Positions 1 to 11,496 of a DNA stretch of 64,000 bases are shown one piece after another; positions within the stretch are counted from its first letter, which is position 1, and the number at the start of each line of letters is the position of its first letter. The notes beneath the pieces are model-generated. The model had not been told where the DNA came from. It ran no database searches and was given only the letters and a program-made list of their open reading frames with translations. Made by a program: the position numbers and the translations under genes. This DNA comes from Alopecurus myosuroides (taxonomy: Eukaryota > Streptophyta > Magnoliopsida > Poales > Poaceae): positions 238,216,376-238,280,375 of the forward strand of contig CM054062.1 of NCBI GenBank assembly GCA_028641055.1, written 5' to 3'.

Positions 1-277
1 AACTCTGGAAGAAGCGCCCACTTTCCATACTGCCAACTTCAAACATGCTATCACTAACCCCCAAGAGCATCCCCCGGGATTGCCCATTGGAAGGAGACCA
101 ATTCCAGAAAAACTGCAGGCCCCCAACTAGGTTACGCACCTCCGAGTCCGTGAATGATTGCCTAATCGTTTCCTGCATGCAAACGACATCTGCCTTGTGC
201 GACCAGATCAAGTCTTTCATTAGGGTTCGGCGTCCTGGTGCACCGAACCCTCTGATGTTCATAATTAGGCCATGCAT
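1..277 (-). CDS. LINE ORF2, N-terminal endonuclease part (partial)
   Basis: From ATG 277 (MHGLI) or ATG 262 (MNIRGFG) the frame is open to the window edge. It has the apurinic-endonuclease-like start of plant LINE ORF2: MNIRGFGAPGRR, then KADVVCMQET, where the Glu of QET is the expected metal-binding catalytic residue, followed by the NWSPSNGQSRGML block. The protein would nick target DNA before reverse transcription. The C-terminal part is off the window, so its integrity is unknown. The ATG at 277 shares a base with the TAA of the upstream frame. Confidence 0.75.
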   Translation of the reverse strand, partial: MHGLIMNIRGFGAPGRRTLMKDLIWSHKADVVCMQETIRQSFTDSEVRNLVGGLQFFWNWSPSNGQSRGMLLGVSDSMFEVGSMESGRFFQS

Positions 278-3043
278 TAAGACACCAGAGGGGAGACCCG
301 TGCTCGGCGGGTGGTGGGCTTGGGACTTTTACGGCTAATGGTCTTGGCTTGGCGCGTATACGGGGTCCTAGGTGGAACCACCATACCCTTCCTGGGGCGG
401 CCACGGTGTGTAGGGCCCAAGGGGGCGAGCCCCACCGGGACGGAGACCAGAGTCTCAGAGGGCCCCACCTCCGACGCGGAAGTGGCCCCAAAGCCCGCCT
501 CACCGCCAACAGGAAGGCCCAAATCGCATCCTAACGCGGTGGAGGAACCAGAACCCGCGGCCACCCCTGTGGGCGCGAGGTCTAGGCAACGGCAAAAAGC
601 GGACGCGCATCATCTAACTTGGATTCCTCTTGATGACTAGCAAGAGTTTCCCTGGCAAGGGCCAGGTCGGCTTGAGCGAGCTCAGTAGCACGAAACAGCG
701 AGATCACCTCCGAAGGTGGCTAGGACGACGAGCCTAAGGACACCATGCAGTCGCGTGCAACGGCTAAAAGATGCTCGTCTGAAACGGAGGAGAGAACTGT
801 GAAATCGCTAGCAGAAAACGCACCTGCGGTGTCGCGTGTAGAGGCACGGTTGGTCGCGCGGTCCTCTGTCAGGCCAGCACCACGAGCGCTCTTGCGGGAG
901 GAGAGGACTGGGACAGCCTTGCTCCGCAGTCCCCACGCCACCGGGGCTGAGAGCGCCTTGATCACGCCGAGATCAGCCGAGGAGTCGCCACTGAAGTCGG
1001 GCTGAGGGAAGGAGGCCAGGGAAGCCACCAGTCTTGCTGTGGTGCGGTCGGCGTTGGCCTTGCTGCGCCGCTCCCGGCTCTGAAGAGAGTCAGGCTCTCC
1101 GCTCGAGGGGGTAACAGCGGTGTTGGGGGCGGGGGAGTGTAGCTTGTCGAGGCGCGAGGAGGAGTCCAGGGTGGGGGAGGCCGGGGCATGCTCGCTCAGC
1201 GACAAGGATGTCACCGGAGCCACCAATGGCTGCGTCACCGCGACCGCCTTCTGCTTCCGGCCCGCACCCGAGAGGAAAGAGCCGTACTCGTCGATCACTA
1301 GGCTCATAGGAGCCCCCAAGACGAGGACAGCAGGGCCGGGAGCCGCGGCACAGGAGACTCCCGCCGGTTTTTATCCTTTTGGCGCGCTTGGTTTAGGGTC
1401 CTTTGAGCCAGCCTTGTCATGCCGTCCCCTTTTCCCGTCCCACTCTTCATCTTCATAAGACAACTTGTCGAGGATGTCATCATCGTCGTCGTCTTTGCGC
1501 GGGGCCGGCGGCGGAGGCGGGAGGAAGGACCCCCTCGGAGCCCTTCTCCACCTCCACCCGAACTTTGTAGCCTTCCCGTTGACACACAGAAGGAAGGACT
1601 CAGGGATTTTCTTTCCAGCACGGCACCCGACTGCATCCTATTGGGCATCTTGGGGTCATCAAACGTGGCCTCATCCACAAGCATTGGACGCCTCACTGGC
1701 CGTGCGCCTACCCTAAGGCGCCCGGTATTGCGGTATGGAGGAGGAACCCCATGGAGTTTGACCCAAACCTCCTTCAGGACCTCTGACACTTGCTCGTCCA
1801 TAGCACCCTCAAGCACAATGGCCTTGGCCTTGGAGATAGGCAGACGAAGTCCCCCGCTGCGGACCGCCATGCGAAGATTCCCCGCTGATGGGAACACCAA
1901 AGCAAAATCGGCGTCACTGAGTTGGCGGACTTGCCACTCCCAGGCCTCGTCCACCAACTCCTTGAACTCCTCCTCGACTTGCTTAGCGGAAAGCTTGGCG
2001 CCTTCAACGAAGACGGTGGCGGAGTTCGGGGGAGAAAGCACAGCTTCGTCTTCATCCACCTCCAAGCACATGAAGCCGACCCCATCTAGACCAAAGCCAG
2101 CCCAGTAGGGGTCAAAGCGTTCGTCCGCGGCGTTACACACCGCAGAGGGGTGGACTGAGGAGTTACACTTGACGCAGTAGGGGTCGCTCTTGCACTCGGC
2201 TTGGCGGTGACCCACCTTGCCGCAGTTGTAGCATGTTAGCTTCGAGGCGTCCGCGGCCTGCGCGAGCTCGCCCGTTTCCGAGGAGGTGTCCGCCCCTGCG
2301 GCCAGCCCCTCCTGTTGTTTCTTCGCGCCCCTTGGCGTTCTTGCTGCGTGTCAGACTCGCGGCTAAACCCGAGCCCGCGCGGGTAAGAGCCCTGGGGAGG
2401 GCCCTCCCGCCGACAGCCTCCATCTTGCGAGCGGCGGGGAGAGGGCGCCCGGCCTCCGTAGCGCCGACGCTGCTCGGCTTGCTCGCGGTCGAGCCGCTCT
2501 TGGAGATCCCTCCGATTCCCACCGCCAGCGTAGTCACCGTAGGAGCGCTTGCCTCCGCGGCGCTCGTCGTCCGGCTTGTCGCGCTCCATGCGGATCAGGC
2601 GAGGGGGAGGAGAGCGGGGAGGGACAAGGATCTTGGCCTGAAAATAGTAGCGCCGCACATCTTCGGGAGGGGCAGGGAAACCTACTGCGAGATCTAGGTT
2701 TAGACGAGGGAGCCACCACCAGGTAGTTATACTCGCAGGGACGGTGGGGATTTCATCAAGCGGATGGACGGTCTGGGTGGACGAGGGAGTGAAGTTGGGC
2801 CCCGGCCCAACACCCAAAAGATAGGAGGCCACGCGAGTGGGCCCCGAGCACGGACCAGCAGGGTGAGGCGGACCCTCCGCGTGCGGCCCGCCGCGGCCCA
2901 CCAACCCCACCGAGCGCCCCTCAGCTGCGCGGAACCCTAGCGCAGAGGAGTGCGGGGACGGCGCCCGCGCCGCCGCGGAGAGGGGGGGGGGGGACTTGCA
3001 GCGACCCAATCAGGACCTCCCCAAGGATCTGGCCCCTAGCCAT
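277..3043 (-). pseudogene. LINE ORF1 (gag-like, zinc knuckle), frameshifted
   Basis: The likely start is the ATG at 3043 (MARGQILGEVLIG). The frame then changes at a run of 12 G (2982-2993), continues to about 2330, and changes again before the CCHC knuckle at about 2240-2200. A third frame runs from 1319 (GAPMSLVIDEYGSF) to an in-frame TAG at 722-720 and on to a TAG near 583. A fourth frame, 564 to 277, has a short basic RGRPRKG stretch (385-405) that looks like an AT-hook. Plant LINE ORF1 products bind RNA and package the element; this copy cannot make an intact one. Whether the 564-277 segment is truly the ORF1 C-terminus is an inference from its basic composition and its end exactly at the ORF2 start. 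Confidence 0.7.
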
Positions 3044-3768
3044 CGGAAAAGGGAGTGGAGGGAAATCATCCGGCGTGGGAACACGAGGGGGGAGAGCACT
3101 CCGCCGGCGGGGCAGCCATCATCACCGGCTCCGATCTGGCACACTCCACGTTGAAAGTGCATGGTTCCCCCATATGTGGTTTTGGTAATTAATGACAATC
3201 CTTATGGACTAATGTTTGCATTGAGTTATCTTTGTAGATCTTGTCCATAGGAAATAATGGAGTTCATGTGTTGAACTCTATTAGCTTCCTTGATGGCCAT
3301 TGTTACATTCAAGGATTTATATCAAGAATGGTCATGGTTTGAGTTGAGCTTATTGCTAGTGTGTCTTGAAGAAAAGGATTAGGTGATATTTCATTATCAT
3401 CTTCAAGACATCATCTTTAGAAGTGAGAAGCAAAGATACAAGGTTGATCAAGCAAGCGATCAACACAGAAAGCTACAAGTTGTACCAAGTGGGATTGTGT
3501 ATCTCATGGTATGGTAAGCAATTGTCAATATAGCTTTGTGAACTAACCCATGATATGTGTGTGTCGCATCTCTATGTGTGGTTAGGTATCTTTCCATGGG
3601 CATGAACCAAAAGGAAGATTTCTTATAGCCCATGGTCTATGTCGTCGTCAAGCGGTGTTTGTCATCTAGCTTGACGTGGAAGCTCAAGTGAAGCATCTAG
3701 AAGATATCCTATGCTTGATGCTTGCCACTCTTTTGGAGATTGTGGCCTTGTGAAGATTTGCCGAAGGG

Positions 3769-3830
3769 TCTCTCCCATAATGGTGTATGGGGGAGCTAGT
3801 CTCTCCCATAATGGTGTATGGGGGAGCAAC
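3769..3830 (+). repeat. Tandem 31-bp hairpin unit in LTR
   Basis: Two adjacent copies of a 31-bp unit, each holding the inverted pair CTCCCAT / ATGGGGGAG around AATGGTGT. The same pair occurs in the 3' LTR at about 12127-12188. Confidence 0.8.
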
Positions 3831-4588
3831 TTGCAAGTCTTCATCAAGCGGAGTTTGTGCTAGCAAGCGCAATCAAGAAAGAAGATCCAACTTGAGAGAG
3901 TCAAGATCGTCATCATCTCGCTCAAGTGGAATGCTCAAGGCAAAGGTATAATCTTGATAGGTTTTCTATTTTACCGGTCTCGTGTCTTTGGGAGACCGGG
4001 TTATAGGATAGATAGTCGTACTATCAAGAGGGGCTCTCAAGTGAGTAACGTGATCGAATTGTTGTGGAGAGCTCAAACCTTTGCATACTTGCATATCATC
4101 TTTCTTGGTTCTTATTTGGCTTTTGTTTCCTTTGGGTTCTAGTACTTGTCGTGATCTTCATGGCAAGTCAAGGTTTATCGAAAACGGTTTTGGTAAGAAA
4201 AACTTGTTGCGATTTCGGTGGTGAAAATATCCGGTTCAGCTTTGAGAATGTTTCCACACCTTCCATGTGTGGTAACTTCTCCATTCCTTTTTGTTTGGAT
4301 AGTATTTGTTATTACCTTTCCAACCCATTTGGATTCACCTTATTCGGAGTTCATTCGCAAAAGTTATGTGTGTTTTCGTGTTGGAGGTTTTACCGAGTGT
4401 TCCTATTTGAGAGGTCTAAACCTTTACCCATTTGGTTTTATCTTCCATTCATGGACAATGATGTTTCTCTGCATATTCTTGTAGTGCCCGTCGTTGCGAT
4501 TTCAACGAGCCCAAAAACATCGGAAACGGAGTCCGTATGCAAAAGTTATATCATTTCTCGTATCGGTTGTCAGTCTCAGTTTTTGCAT

Positions 4589-4735
4589 CCGGAATATTCC
4601 GGTCCATTCCGGCCATAACGGGAAAAAGCTCTGTTTGCATCCGGAATATTCCGGGGGTCCGGAATATTCCGGACCAATCCGTCCTGGACGCGTTTTGGGC
4701 AGAAAACGGCTAGTTTTGAGCCCCTATTTAAGGGG
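4589..4735 (+). promoter_or_regulatory. LTR promoter: three GAAnnTTC palindromes and TATA box
   Basis: The 14-bp perfect palindrome CCGGAATATTCCGG occurs at 4589-4602, 4641-4654 and 4659-4672. It is followed by CCCCTATTTAAGGGG at 4721-4735, whose centre is a TATA-like box. GAATATTC fits the GAAnnTTC core of heat-shock elements. All are kept in the 3' LTR (12947-12960, 12999-13012, 13019-13032, TATA 13081-13095). A promoter role is inferred from spacing. Confidence 0.55.
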
Positions 4736-5687
4736 TTTTTCTTCCCCAAAGCCCCCAAGCCTTTTCTAACCCGTTTTTCCTCTTTCTCTCCACCATTGTT
4801 GACTTTGAAAAGCTTGCTCCTCTCTCAATCCCTCCAATGATTCTTGCATATCTTTGAGGGAGAAGTTAGATGAGATCTAGATCTACATTTCCACCAATCC
4901 ATCCTCCTTCTTAGTGAGGGAAACCTAGTAGATCTTGATCTTGGAGTTCTTGGTGTTTCTCCATTGTTCTTCCTCTCTTATTCCCCCCATAAGAATTTGT
5001 TGCTTTGTTGGAATTTGAGAGTGGAGGATTCGAGCACTTGTGCTCTTGCCATTTGCATCGGTTGCATCGGTTTGGTCTCTCCACGAGGATTCGTGGAAGT
5101 GAAAGATTGTGAGCTTGTTACTCTTGGGTCTTGGACCCTAGACGACTTGTGGTGTTCTTGGGAGCCTCCAATTGAGTTGTGGATGTGTGCTCCGAGATTG
5201 TGGTGACACCGAGAGCCTCCAATTGAGTTGTGGATGCGTGCCTCGGGTTTGAAGGTTGCCAATAGTGGAAGGTGAACTAGGCCTTTGTGGCGGGGTTCAT
5301 CGGAGAATAGGGTGAGGCCTTTGTGGCGTTGAGTAGGCCTTCGTGGCGAGCTCACACCCCTCCAACGAGACGTACTCCCCTTTGTGGGAGGAACTCGGGA
5401 ATACATCTTCGTCTCCGTGTGCCTCGGTTATTTCTATACCCGAGCTTTTTACTTATGCAATTTACATTGTGATAGCCTTCGAGCTTGAAGTTATATATCT
5501 TGCTATCACCTTGTTACTTGTCTTGCTTAGCATAAGTTGTTGGTGCATCTAGTTTTCAATAGAATATTTAGGTTGTATGCTTGTTAATTTAAACACCTAG
5601 TTTATTTCCGCATTTAGCAAGCATTAACCGGAAAAGTTTTAATCGCCTATTCACCCCCCCTCTAGGCGACGTCGTTGTCCGTTCAAT

Positions 5688-5700
5688 TGGTATCAGAGCC
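5688..5700 (+). other. Primer binding site, tRNA-iMet type
   Basis: TGGTATCAGAGCC two bases after the 5' LTR; complementary to the 3' end of initiator tRNA-Met, the usual primer for Copia elements. Confidence 0.9.
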
Positions 5701-5739
5701 TCGTCTCTCTTTATTAGGCTTTACATCCTAGAGAGTACG

Positions 5740-8061
5740 ATGTCGTTTAGAGAAATAGAACATGATCCCGCTTTTATATTCTATGGTAGAAACTATGATG
5801 TTTGGAAAATTCGCATTCTTAATTTTCTTGAGGACATGGGTCCAAAGTATGTTAAGAGAATAGTAGATATGGATTTTCCTCCTCCAAAGGATTCTCAAGA
5901 TTTATCTTTAGAGGATGAGGAAAACTCTTATCTCGATACTCTTGTATCTAATGGTCTCTTGTGCATTTTTAGCGATGTAGTTATTGAATCAATCATGCCT
6001 TTTCGGAATGCTCATGAGCTATGGACAAAACTTCAAGATATATATGATGTGTCCAATATTATTGAGGATGATTGTTCTCCATCCACTTCCGGCCGTGATG
6101 AGTTCACATCTTTCTCCACTCCACCAACATGTGATTTGTCACAAGGTAATGATATGGTGAGTGGTGATAGAAATTGCATTGTGGATAGTGAATTTGCTAT
6201 TGACTATACTTCATCCCTATCCCATTGCAATGATCTATCTTTGGACTTAATATCTTCTAGCACTCAAAATTCCATACATGCTAGTGTTGATAGTCCTTGC
6301 ATATCATGTAATAGTTGTTCAACTAAATCTAATGATGATATGCTTCCTATGTCTTGTTTTCATGAAAACAATGCTTCCATTTCCTCTAGTACTTGTGTGG
6401 CTAACAATGTAGAGGAATCCCATTTTTTGGTGGAACAAGACATGGACCTTAATGGCGCTTCTAGTATATCTTCATCATCACCATCCATTTCTCATATGTG
6501 CCTTATGGCTAGGGATTCAAAGTTATCTCCACCTTTGGAACCCACTACATCTTGTGATGATGAGGATGAGGATGAGGATGAGGATATATTTTATGGAGAG
6601 TTTGAGGATGAAGTCTCTTTAATGGAGAAGGGTGAGTTGGTTCTTCTAGATCTCCCTAAAGGTAGTAAATCTATCACTCCTTTTAGTGAAATATTGGCTT
6701 TTGCTATTTATAGCGCTAAAATCATTGAAAAGAAAGGTGAGATTGAAAGAAGTGATGCCGATGAAAAGGCATCCCTCACTATGTCTCTTGAGGAAGAGTA
6801 TGAGCTCCGAGTTACTCTTGAGGAGAAACTTGAATCTATCGAGGAGCTCTATAATGAACAAATAGCCTATCTCACTAAAGCACGTGACCATACCAATGCT
6901 AAATATAAAGTGCTTAAAAATGAAAAGGTTCAATTTGTTGTTGGCAATGCTAATCTAATTGAGGAAAACTCTAGGTTAAATAATGAGCTTGCCAAGTTAT
7001 CTTCTTCTATTTCTAATGATGATTGTGCTACTAACTCCACATCTTGTGAAGCATCTATTTTGAAGGAGAATGTTGAGCTAAGGGCTCAACTTGAGCTAAT
7101 GACTAGCAAGTATGGGAAATTGGAAGAAAGTCATGAAAAGCTATCTAGCTCTCATGAGGATCTTCTAGAATCCCATACCAAGCTAAAATTAGCTCTTGAG
7201 GCTATCACTACAAAGGTAACATCTTGTGAGCCTCATATGGTTACTAGCACAATATCTTCTAATAATGCTATATTGACTTGTGCTAGTATTAGTAACTCAT
7301 CCTCTCATAATGTTTCTACATCTTGTGATGAGTTGCTTTCCTTGCCTTGTTGCTCTAACAATGAAGCATCTACTTCCTCTAGCTCTTGTGTTGTTTCTAA
7401 CCATGTAGAGGAAAATAAAGAGCTCAAGGCCCAAGTCACTTCTTTGAAGAAAGACTTGGAAAAGTTTCATGAAGGGAGTTCCACACTTGACAAGATGTTG
7501 AGAGTGCGAACACTTCCCAATGACAAGAGTGGACTTGGATTCAACTCCAATCTCAAGAACAAGTCCATTATTGACAAGAAGAAGGGCCAAGAACAAGAAA
7601 AAGATTCGGCCAAGATTATTTGCTTCAAGTGCAAGATTGAAGGGCACCATGTTAGATCTTGCCCTTTGAAGAAGAAGCCTCTTAGTGAGAAGCAACTAGG
7701 GAAGCGGCCTCTTGTTCAATCTCATGCTCAACCACGAGTTGAACAACGTCCACCTCCTAACAAGACTCAAGCCAATGCTCCTCTTGTTGAGAAGCCTATT
7801 GAGAAGAGAGAAAAGAGTCGATGTTGCTACCTTTGTCGCAAGAAGGGACATTTTGCTTCTTCATGCACTAATGGTACATTATCCAACCCTATCCTTGTTG
7901 ATGATGTTTATTCTATTAGGAAGGATAATGTGGGCAATGTGTTTGCCAAGTATTTTGGTACTCCAAGTGGTGTCAAGAAAAGAACCATTTGGGTTGCCAA
8001 ACCTATTGTGACTAACCTCTTAGGACCCAACTTTGTTGGGGACCAACAAGCTCAAACTTGA
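5740..8061 (+). CDS. Copia-type Gag, intact, 773 aa
   Basis: Starts at ATG 5740, 40 bp after the primer site, and is open for 773 codons. Residues 1-105 (YDVWKIRILNFLEDMG ... ELWTKLQDIYD) resemble the UBN2-like capsid region of Copia Gag. Residues 110-270 are rich in Ser, Asn and Cys. An acidic DEDEDEDED run lies near 275-285, followed by Glu/Lys/Leu-rich probable coiled coil (about 335-490). Two CCHC zinc knuckles follow: CFKCKIEGHHVRSC from residue 628 and CYLCRKKGHFASSC from residue 696. Gag would form the particle and bind RNA. The frame ends at TTGLGPN-like text just where protease would normally follow, and no pol comes after. An intact gag in an element without pol suggests that Gag is still under selection or the copy is recent. 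Confidence 0.85.
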   Translation: MSFREIEHDPAFIFYGRNYDVWKIRILNFLEDMGPKYVKRIVDMDFPPPKDSQDLSLEDEENSYLDTLVSNGLLCIFSDVVIESIMPFRNAHELWTKLQDIYDVSNIIEDDCSPSTSGRDEFTSFSTPPTCDLSQGNDMVSGDRNCIVDSEFAIDYTSSLSHCNDLSLDLISSSTQNSIHASVDSPCISCNSCSTKSNDDMLPMSCFHENNASISSSTCVANNVEESHFLVEQDMDLNGASSISSSSPSISHMCLMARDSKLSPPLEPTTSCDDEDEDEDEDIFYGEFEDEVSLMEKGELVLLDLPKGSKSITPFSEILAFAIYSAKIIEKKGEIERSDADEKASLTMSLEEEYELRVTLEEKLESIEELYNEQIAYLTKARDHTNAKYKVLKNEKVQFVVGNANLIEENSRLNNELAKLSSSISNDDCATNSTSCEASILKENVELRAQLELMTSKYGKLEESHEKLSSSHEDLLESHTKLKLALEAITTKVTSCEPHMVTSTISSNNAILTCASISNSSSHNVSTSCDELLSLPCCSNNEASTSSSSCVVSNHVEENKELKAQVTSLKKDLEKFHEGSSTLDKMLRVRTLPNDKSGLGFNSNLKNKSIIDKKKGQEQEKDSAKIICFKCKIEGHHVRSCPLKKKPLSEKQLGKRPLVQSHAQPRVEQRPPPNKTQANAPLVEKPIEKREKSRCCYLCRKKGHFASSCTNGTLSNPILVDDVYSIRKDNVGNVFAKYFGTPSGVKKRTIWVAKPIVTNLLGPNFVGDQQAQT

Positions 8062-11000
8062 TCAATAGGTGTTGTTGGAGGGCATTGGAGACTTGGCTAT
8101 TTCATGAAGAATTAAGGTATCTTCATCAATTATATTTCCTCAAGCCAAGTCACTTGGATTATATATATCTCTTACCCAATGTTCCTCCAAGCGGTAACTT
8201 GTATTTAATTCTATATAAATTGAAAGTTGCTTGCTCCCTTTCATATGTTAGTTTTGTTTCTAGCATGTGTTTGTATATGTAGTGCTTCCTAGTTACCTAT
8301 CTTGAGTAATCTAGCTATGTTTGTTGGTTTTCACTCCATGTACTTGTGTTCTTTGTGTTGAGCCTTCATTGCTTTCATTGCTTATCTTAGTTGGCTCTTT
8401 GGGAGATTAATGGACTATCCCATTTTGGGGGAGTACTATGCTTTGCACTTTGCTATCCTAAAATGTGTGTACATGAGGAATGCCACTTAGTGTTGATATA
8501 TCAATATTATCTAGTCTCTATGTGGTATGTCATTCTCATGAGAAATTCATTTCTAAATGTCCATTAACTTTCTCTAGTTGAATTTAATTTTGCCTCTTAT
8601 TGATTTCAAGGGATTATCACATTATGGGGGAGTAATACGCTATGTGCATATTACAATCCTACAAAATGTGAACATGTGAGGTATTGCCACCTAGAGTTGA
8701 TATTCTAGTTATCTTGTTCCTAAGTGGCATGTTGCTCAAACAAGTTCCATATTTGCTTTAAATATCTTGTGTCTCTCTTCTTTGGTATCTTGTTTGTTAG
8801 AGAGTTTCTTGTTGCCTTGCTTTTCGGTTTTTAATTGAAGCCTTCAAGAATCTCTATCTAAGCATGTTTTTTATTCCTATCTTTTACCACATGCTTATGT
8901 TTTGTGAATATGAGTGTGAACAAATCTACCGCCGAGAAATATCTCCATACATCTCTTGTCTTTGACAAGTTATAATAATTTGTGGTAAGTTTATTGATCA
9001 TATTTACTTTGGCTATTGCTCTAATATTGCCTTGTTTCTTGCCAAGGATTTTGATTGGTTCAAACTCCTTTGTGTCTTCCTTGCTCTACTCAAAAATTGT
9101 TTTATGCTTTCTTGAGTTAGGAAAAGCAATGATCCCATACTTGTGCACTTGTGTTCAAAGTCATACTTCTTTTGGTTGCACTATTCTTGGGGAAGCTATC
9201 CTACATTGAGTAGATCACCATTCTTTAAATTGGTATTGCATCTAATTGGTTTTATTTAAACATGACTAGTGTTTGAATAATATATATGGAGAGTAATGAT
9301 TCCATTGTGTGCATTTTGTATTCAAATTCAAGATCATAAATAATGCACCATTATTGGAAGAACTATCCTATATGCGTTTGAACACTTGTTGTCTTTAAAT
9401 TTGTTTGCTTTCCCAATGACTTGTCTCTTTGGAAGACAAACACTTTTCGTCTTGGTACTTTGTGTGCTATCATGAAAAGTGTAGAGGGTTTGTTCACTCT
9501 TTTATGTTTTTTTTGGTATCCTCTCTATGTTGGTTTCCTCAATCATGTGTTGATTCGGGTCTTGATATATTTTGGACAATTCTCTTTCTTTTCACTCTTG
9601 TGAGTGGCTTCTTGGTTTAATTAGTTCTTTGTCCAATTTGTATGTTGTTTTGGTTCTTGAAAGTTTTGTGCATGCATATTTACCATGTATATCTTTTGGC
9701 ATGCTTACTTTCGTTGATCCAATATATAGGATAAACTCCATCAAATCCTAAATGGCTAAGATGTGCATGAAATTCAAATTCATATCAATATGCACATATT
9801 TATTTGGAGTTTGTCCTATGTATTGTAGTTGTTCTAACTACTTTGGACCCAATGAGTTTGGTACCATTTTGTACTTGAATTTTGTTTTTAGGTACAATGG
9901 AGATACATTGGTTGCTTGCTCCATTCATAAGGAAGGTGTTCTCACCATGGTATTATAGGAGTCAAGCTACGATGATTATCAAACTCGCATCCTCTTCATC
10001 ACCAATGTCTTCTCGGTAACAAGTATCTATCTCATGTATACATTTCTAGCTTTCAACCTTGTGTAGGTTGCTTCTTGGCATGATTTACTTTTGTTGCATT
10101 TCTTTTGGTTCTTGCAAATGTCTTATCAAAAGCATCTTTATTGCAACTATGAGTAAGCCGGGATGATTACATACTAAGGGGATATTTATAATCATTTCCA
10201 TGATTCACCAATCCCAAGTAGTTTAATCTAGCAACTTATTCTTGAAGTATCTCATATGCAATATTGATGAATTCTCAAAAACCATTTGAATCTTTTGTGA
10301 TATGCGTTACCTTTCTCGAAGCATTCCAACTATCACTTTTCCCTTGTGATATTTGTGATGCTTTGATGAGTTTTGTGTGTTCATCTATATCCCCTTAAGA
10401 TTAAACTAAGCTTAGTGCTTTGCTTTCAAGCAAAAATCTTATTGGTATATTAATGAACCTCTCTTGGATATCATGTTTTTCACCTTTGTACCTATTTTTT
10501 GTGTGCATGTTTCTTTGTGGATATATATATCTTTGTGATTGTTGTTCACTTAGAAACTTATACACACGATAATAGTTACATCTTTAATTGATATTCTATT
10601 TCTTTAGTGACCACTTTTTATTGCTTTATATTCCTTGGTGGTTCCTAAAAGGCACAAGCTTTGCTTTTGTTTTGGTATTCCTTTTGCATCTTAATAAGCT
10701 TGTGGACCTATGTGTTTTATCATTTGATGGTTTGGGTGTATGGGAAAGACATGATATGCACTATGTGCCTCTTATATTGAAAGACTATGTTGATGATTCT
10801 ATCATCCTATTAGTCTCCTAAAAATGTTTTTCCTTGTCACACGCATCTATTTCGGTTGAGTAAGTCTTTATTTTTCACTTCTTGATCTTCTTTCCTCAAC
10901 TTTTGTTTGTTTGCAAGTTGCTTTGCTTCATTTCCAATCTAGTCTCTTGCTCTTGTTTGTGTTCAAAATTATCTATAAGGGAGTGATGATTCCATGTTGT

Positions 11001-11496
11001 GCACATTATATAGTAAATCAAACCTAACATTGTGCATGTACCTTGGGGAGTTCCCTCTTGATTTTCTAGAACACTTGGTTGATCTTATCAAATTATTGAT
11101 TTTGGTCAATCGGTTTTTCGGATCCTTTGGTTGGTTGCTTCTTTGTGAAAGTATCCTTTAATTTGACTTTTCTTGTAAATCTTTGGATCCTCAATATAGT
11201 TTGATCTCCCTCCATCTATTCATAGTTGGAGATATGCACTTTATTTCACTCATATCATGAGGAATGCATACACTATGGGGGAGCTCTTACTATATTGGCT
11301 TTCTAATATTTTTTCCCATTTCGGCAATGGATGCCAATGGGGGAGAAGTGTAGAGGGTTTAAGGGAATTTGGTTTATGCTTTAGTTTCGTTCTTAAGCAT
11401 TTTCCTTTCCATGCTATTGCATCCTTGCTCTTGTTTAGCATGTTTGCTTTATTCATCATATAAACCCTCGTAAAAAGGGATTGTCATCAATTACCA
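8062..11496 (+). other. Non-coding internal region replacing pol
   Basis: About 3.4 kb with no pol motifs in any frame; only short T-rich ORFs. It holds degenerate copies of a motif made of a GGGGGAGTA-like purine run followed by a GTGCA...TTC...ATCC stretch: clear at 8425-8500 and 8623-8705, weaker near 9120, 9288 and 10980. Further GGGGGAG runs occur at about 11276 and 11338. The real polypurine tract is the last of the series. Confidence 0.7.

Larger units (their letters stand above)
1..3151 (-). mobile_element. Plant L1-type LINE, decayed, runs off the left edge
   Basis: Read on the minus strand, this GC-rich block gives in order a basic or low-complexity N-terminus, a CCHC zinc knuckle (CYNCGKVGHRQAEC, near 2240-2200), a long ORF1 tail, and the start of an endonuclease beginning MNIRGFG at 262. 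This order is that of plant L1-type LINEs. The 3' part (RT, tail) lies outside the window. The element is split by the LTR element at 3152-14043; its 5' end resumes at 14049. ORF1 is spread over at least three frames, so this copy is dead. The last five bases (3147-3151, CACGT) are the target site duplicated by the LTR element. Confidence 0.85.
3152..5685 (+). repeat. 5' LTR of gag-only element
   Basis: Begins TGAAAG and ends TTCA. It contains a 31-bp hairpin unit in tandem (3769-3830), three CCGGAATATTCCGG palindromes (4589-4672) and a TATA-like box (TATTTAA, 4725-4731). Short ORFs inside it have no protein character. Confidence 0.93.

Noticed and set aside
4589..4672. Spaced palindromic repeats that might suggest a CRISPR-like array
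   Set aside because: Only three copies of a 14-bp palindrome, in both LTRs of a plant retrotransposon, with irregular spacing.
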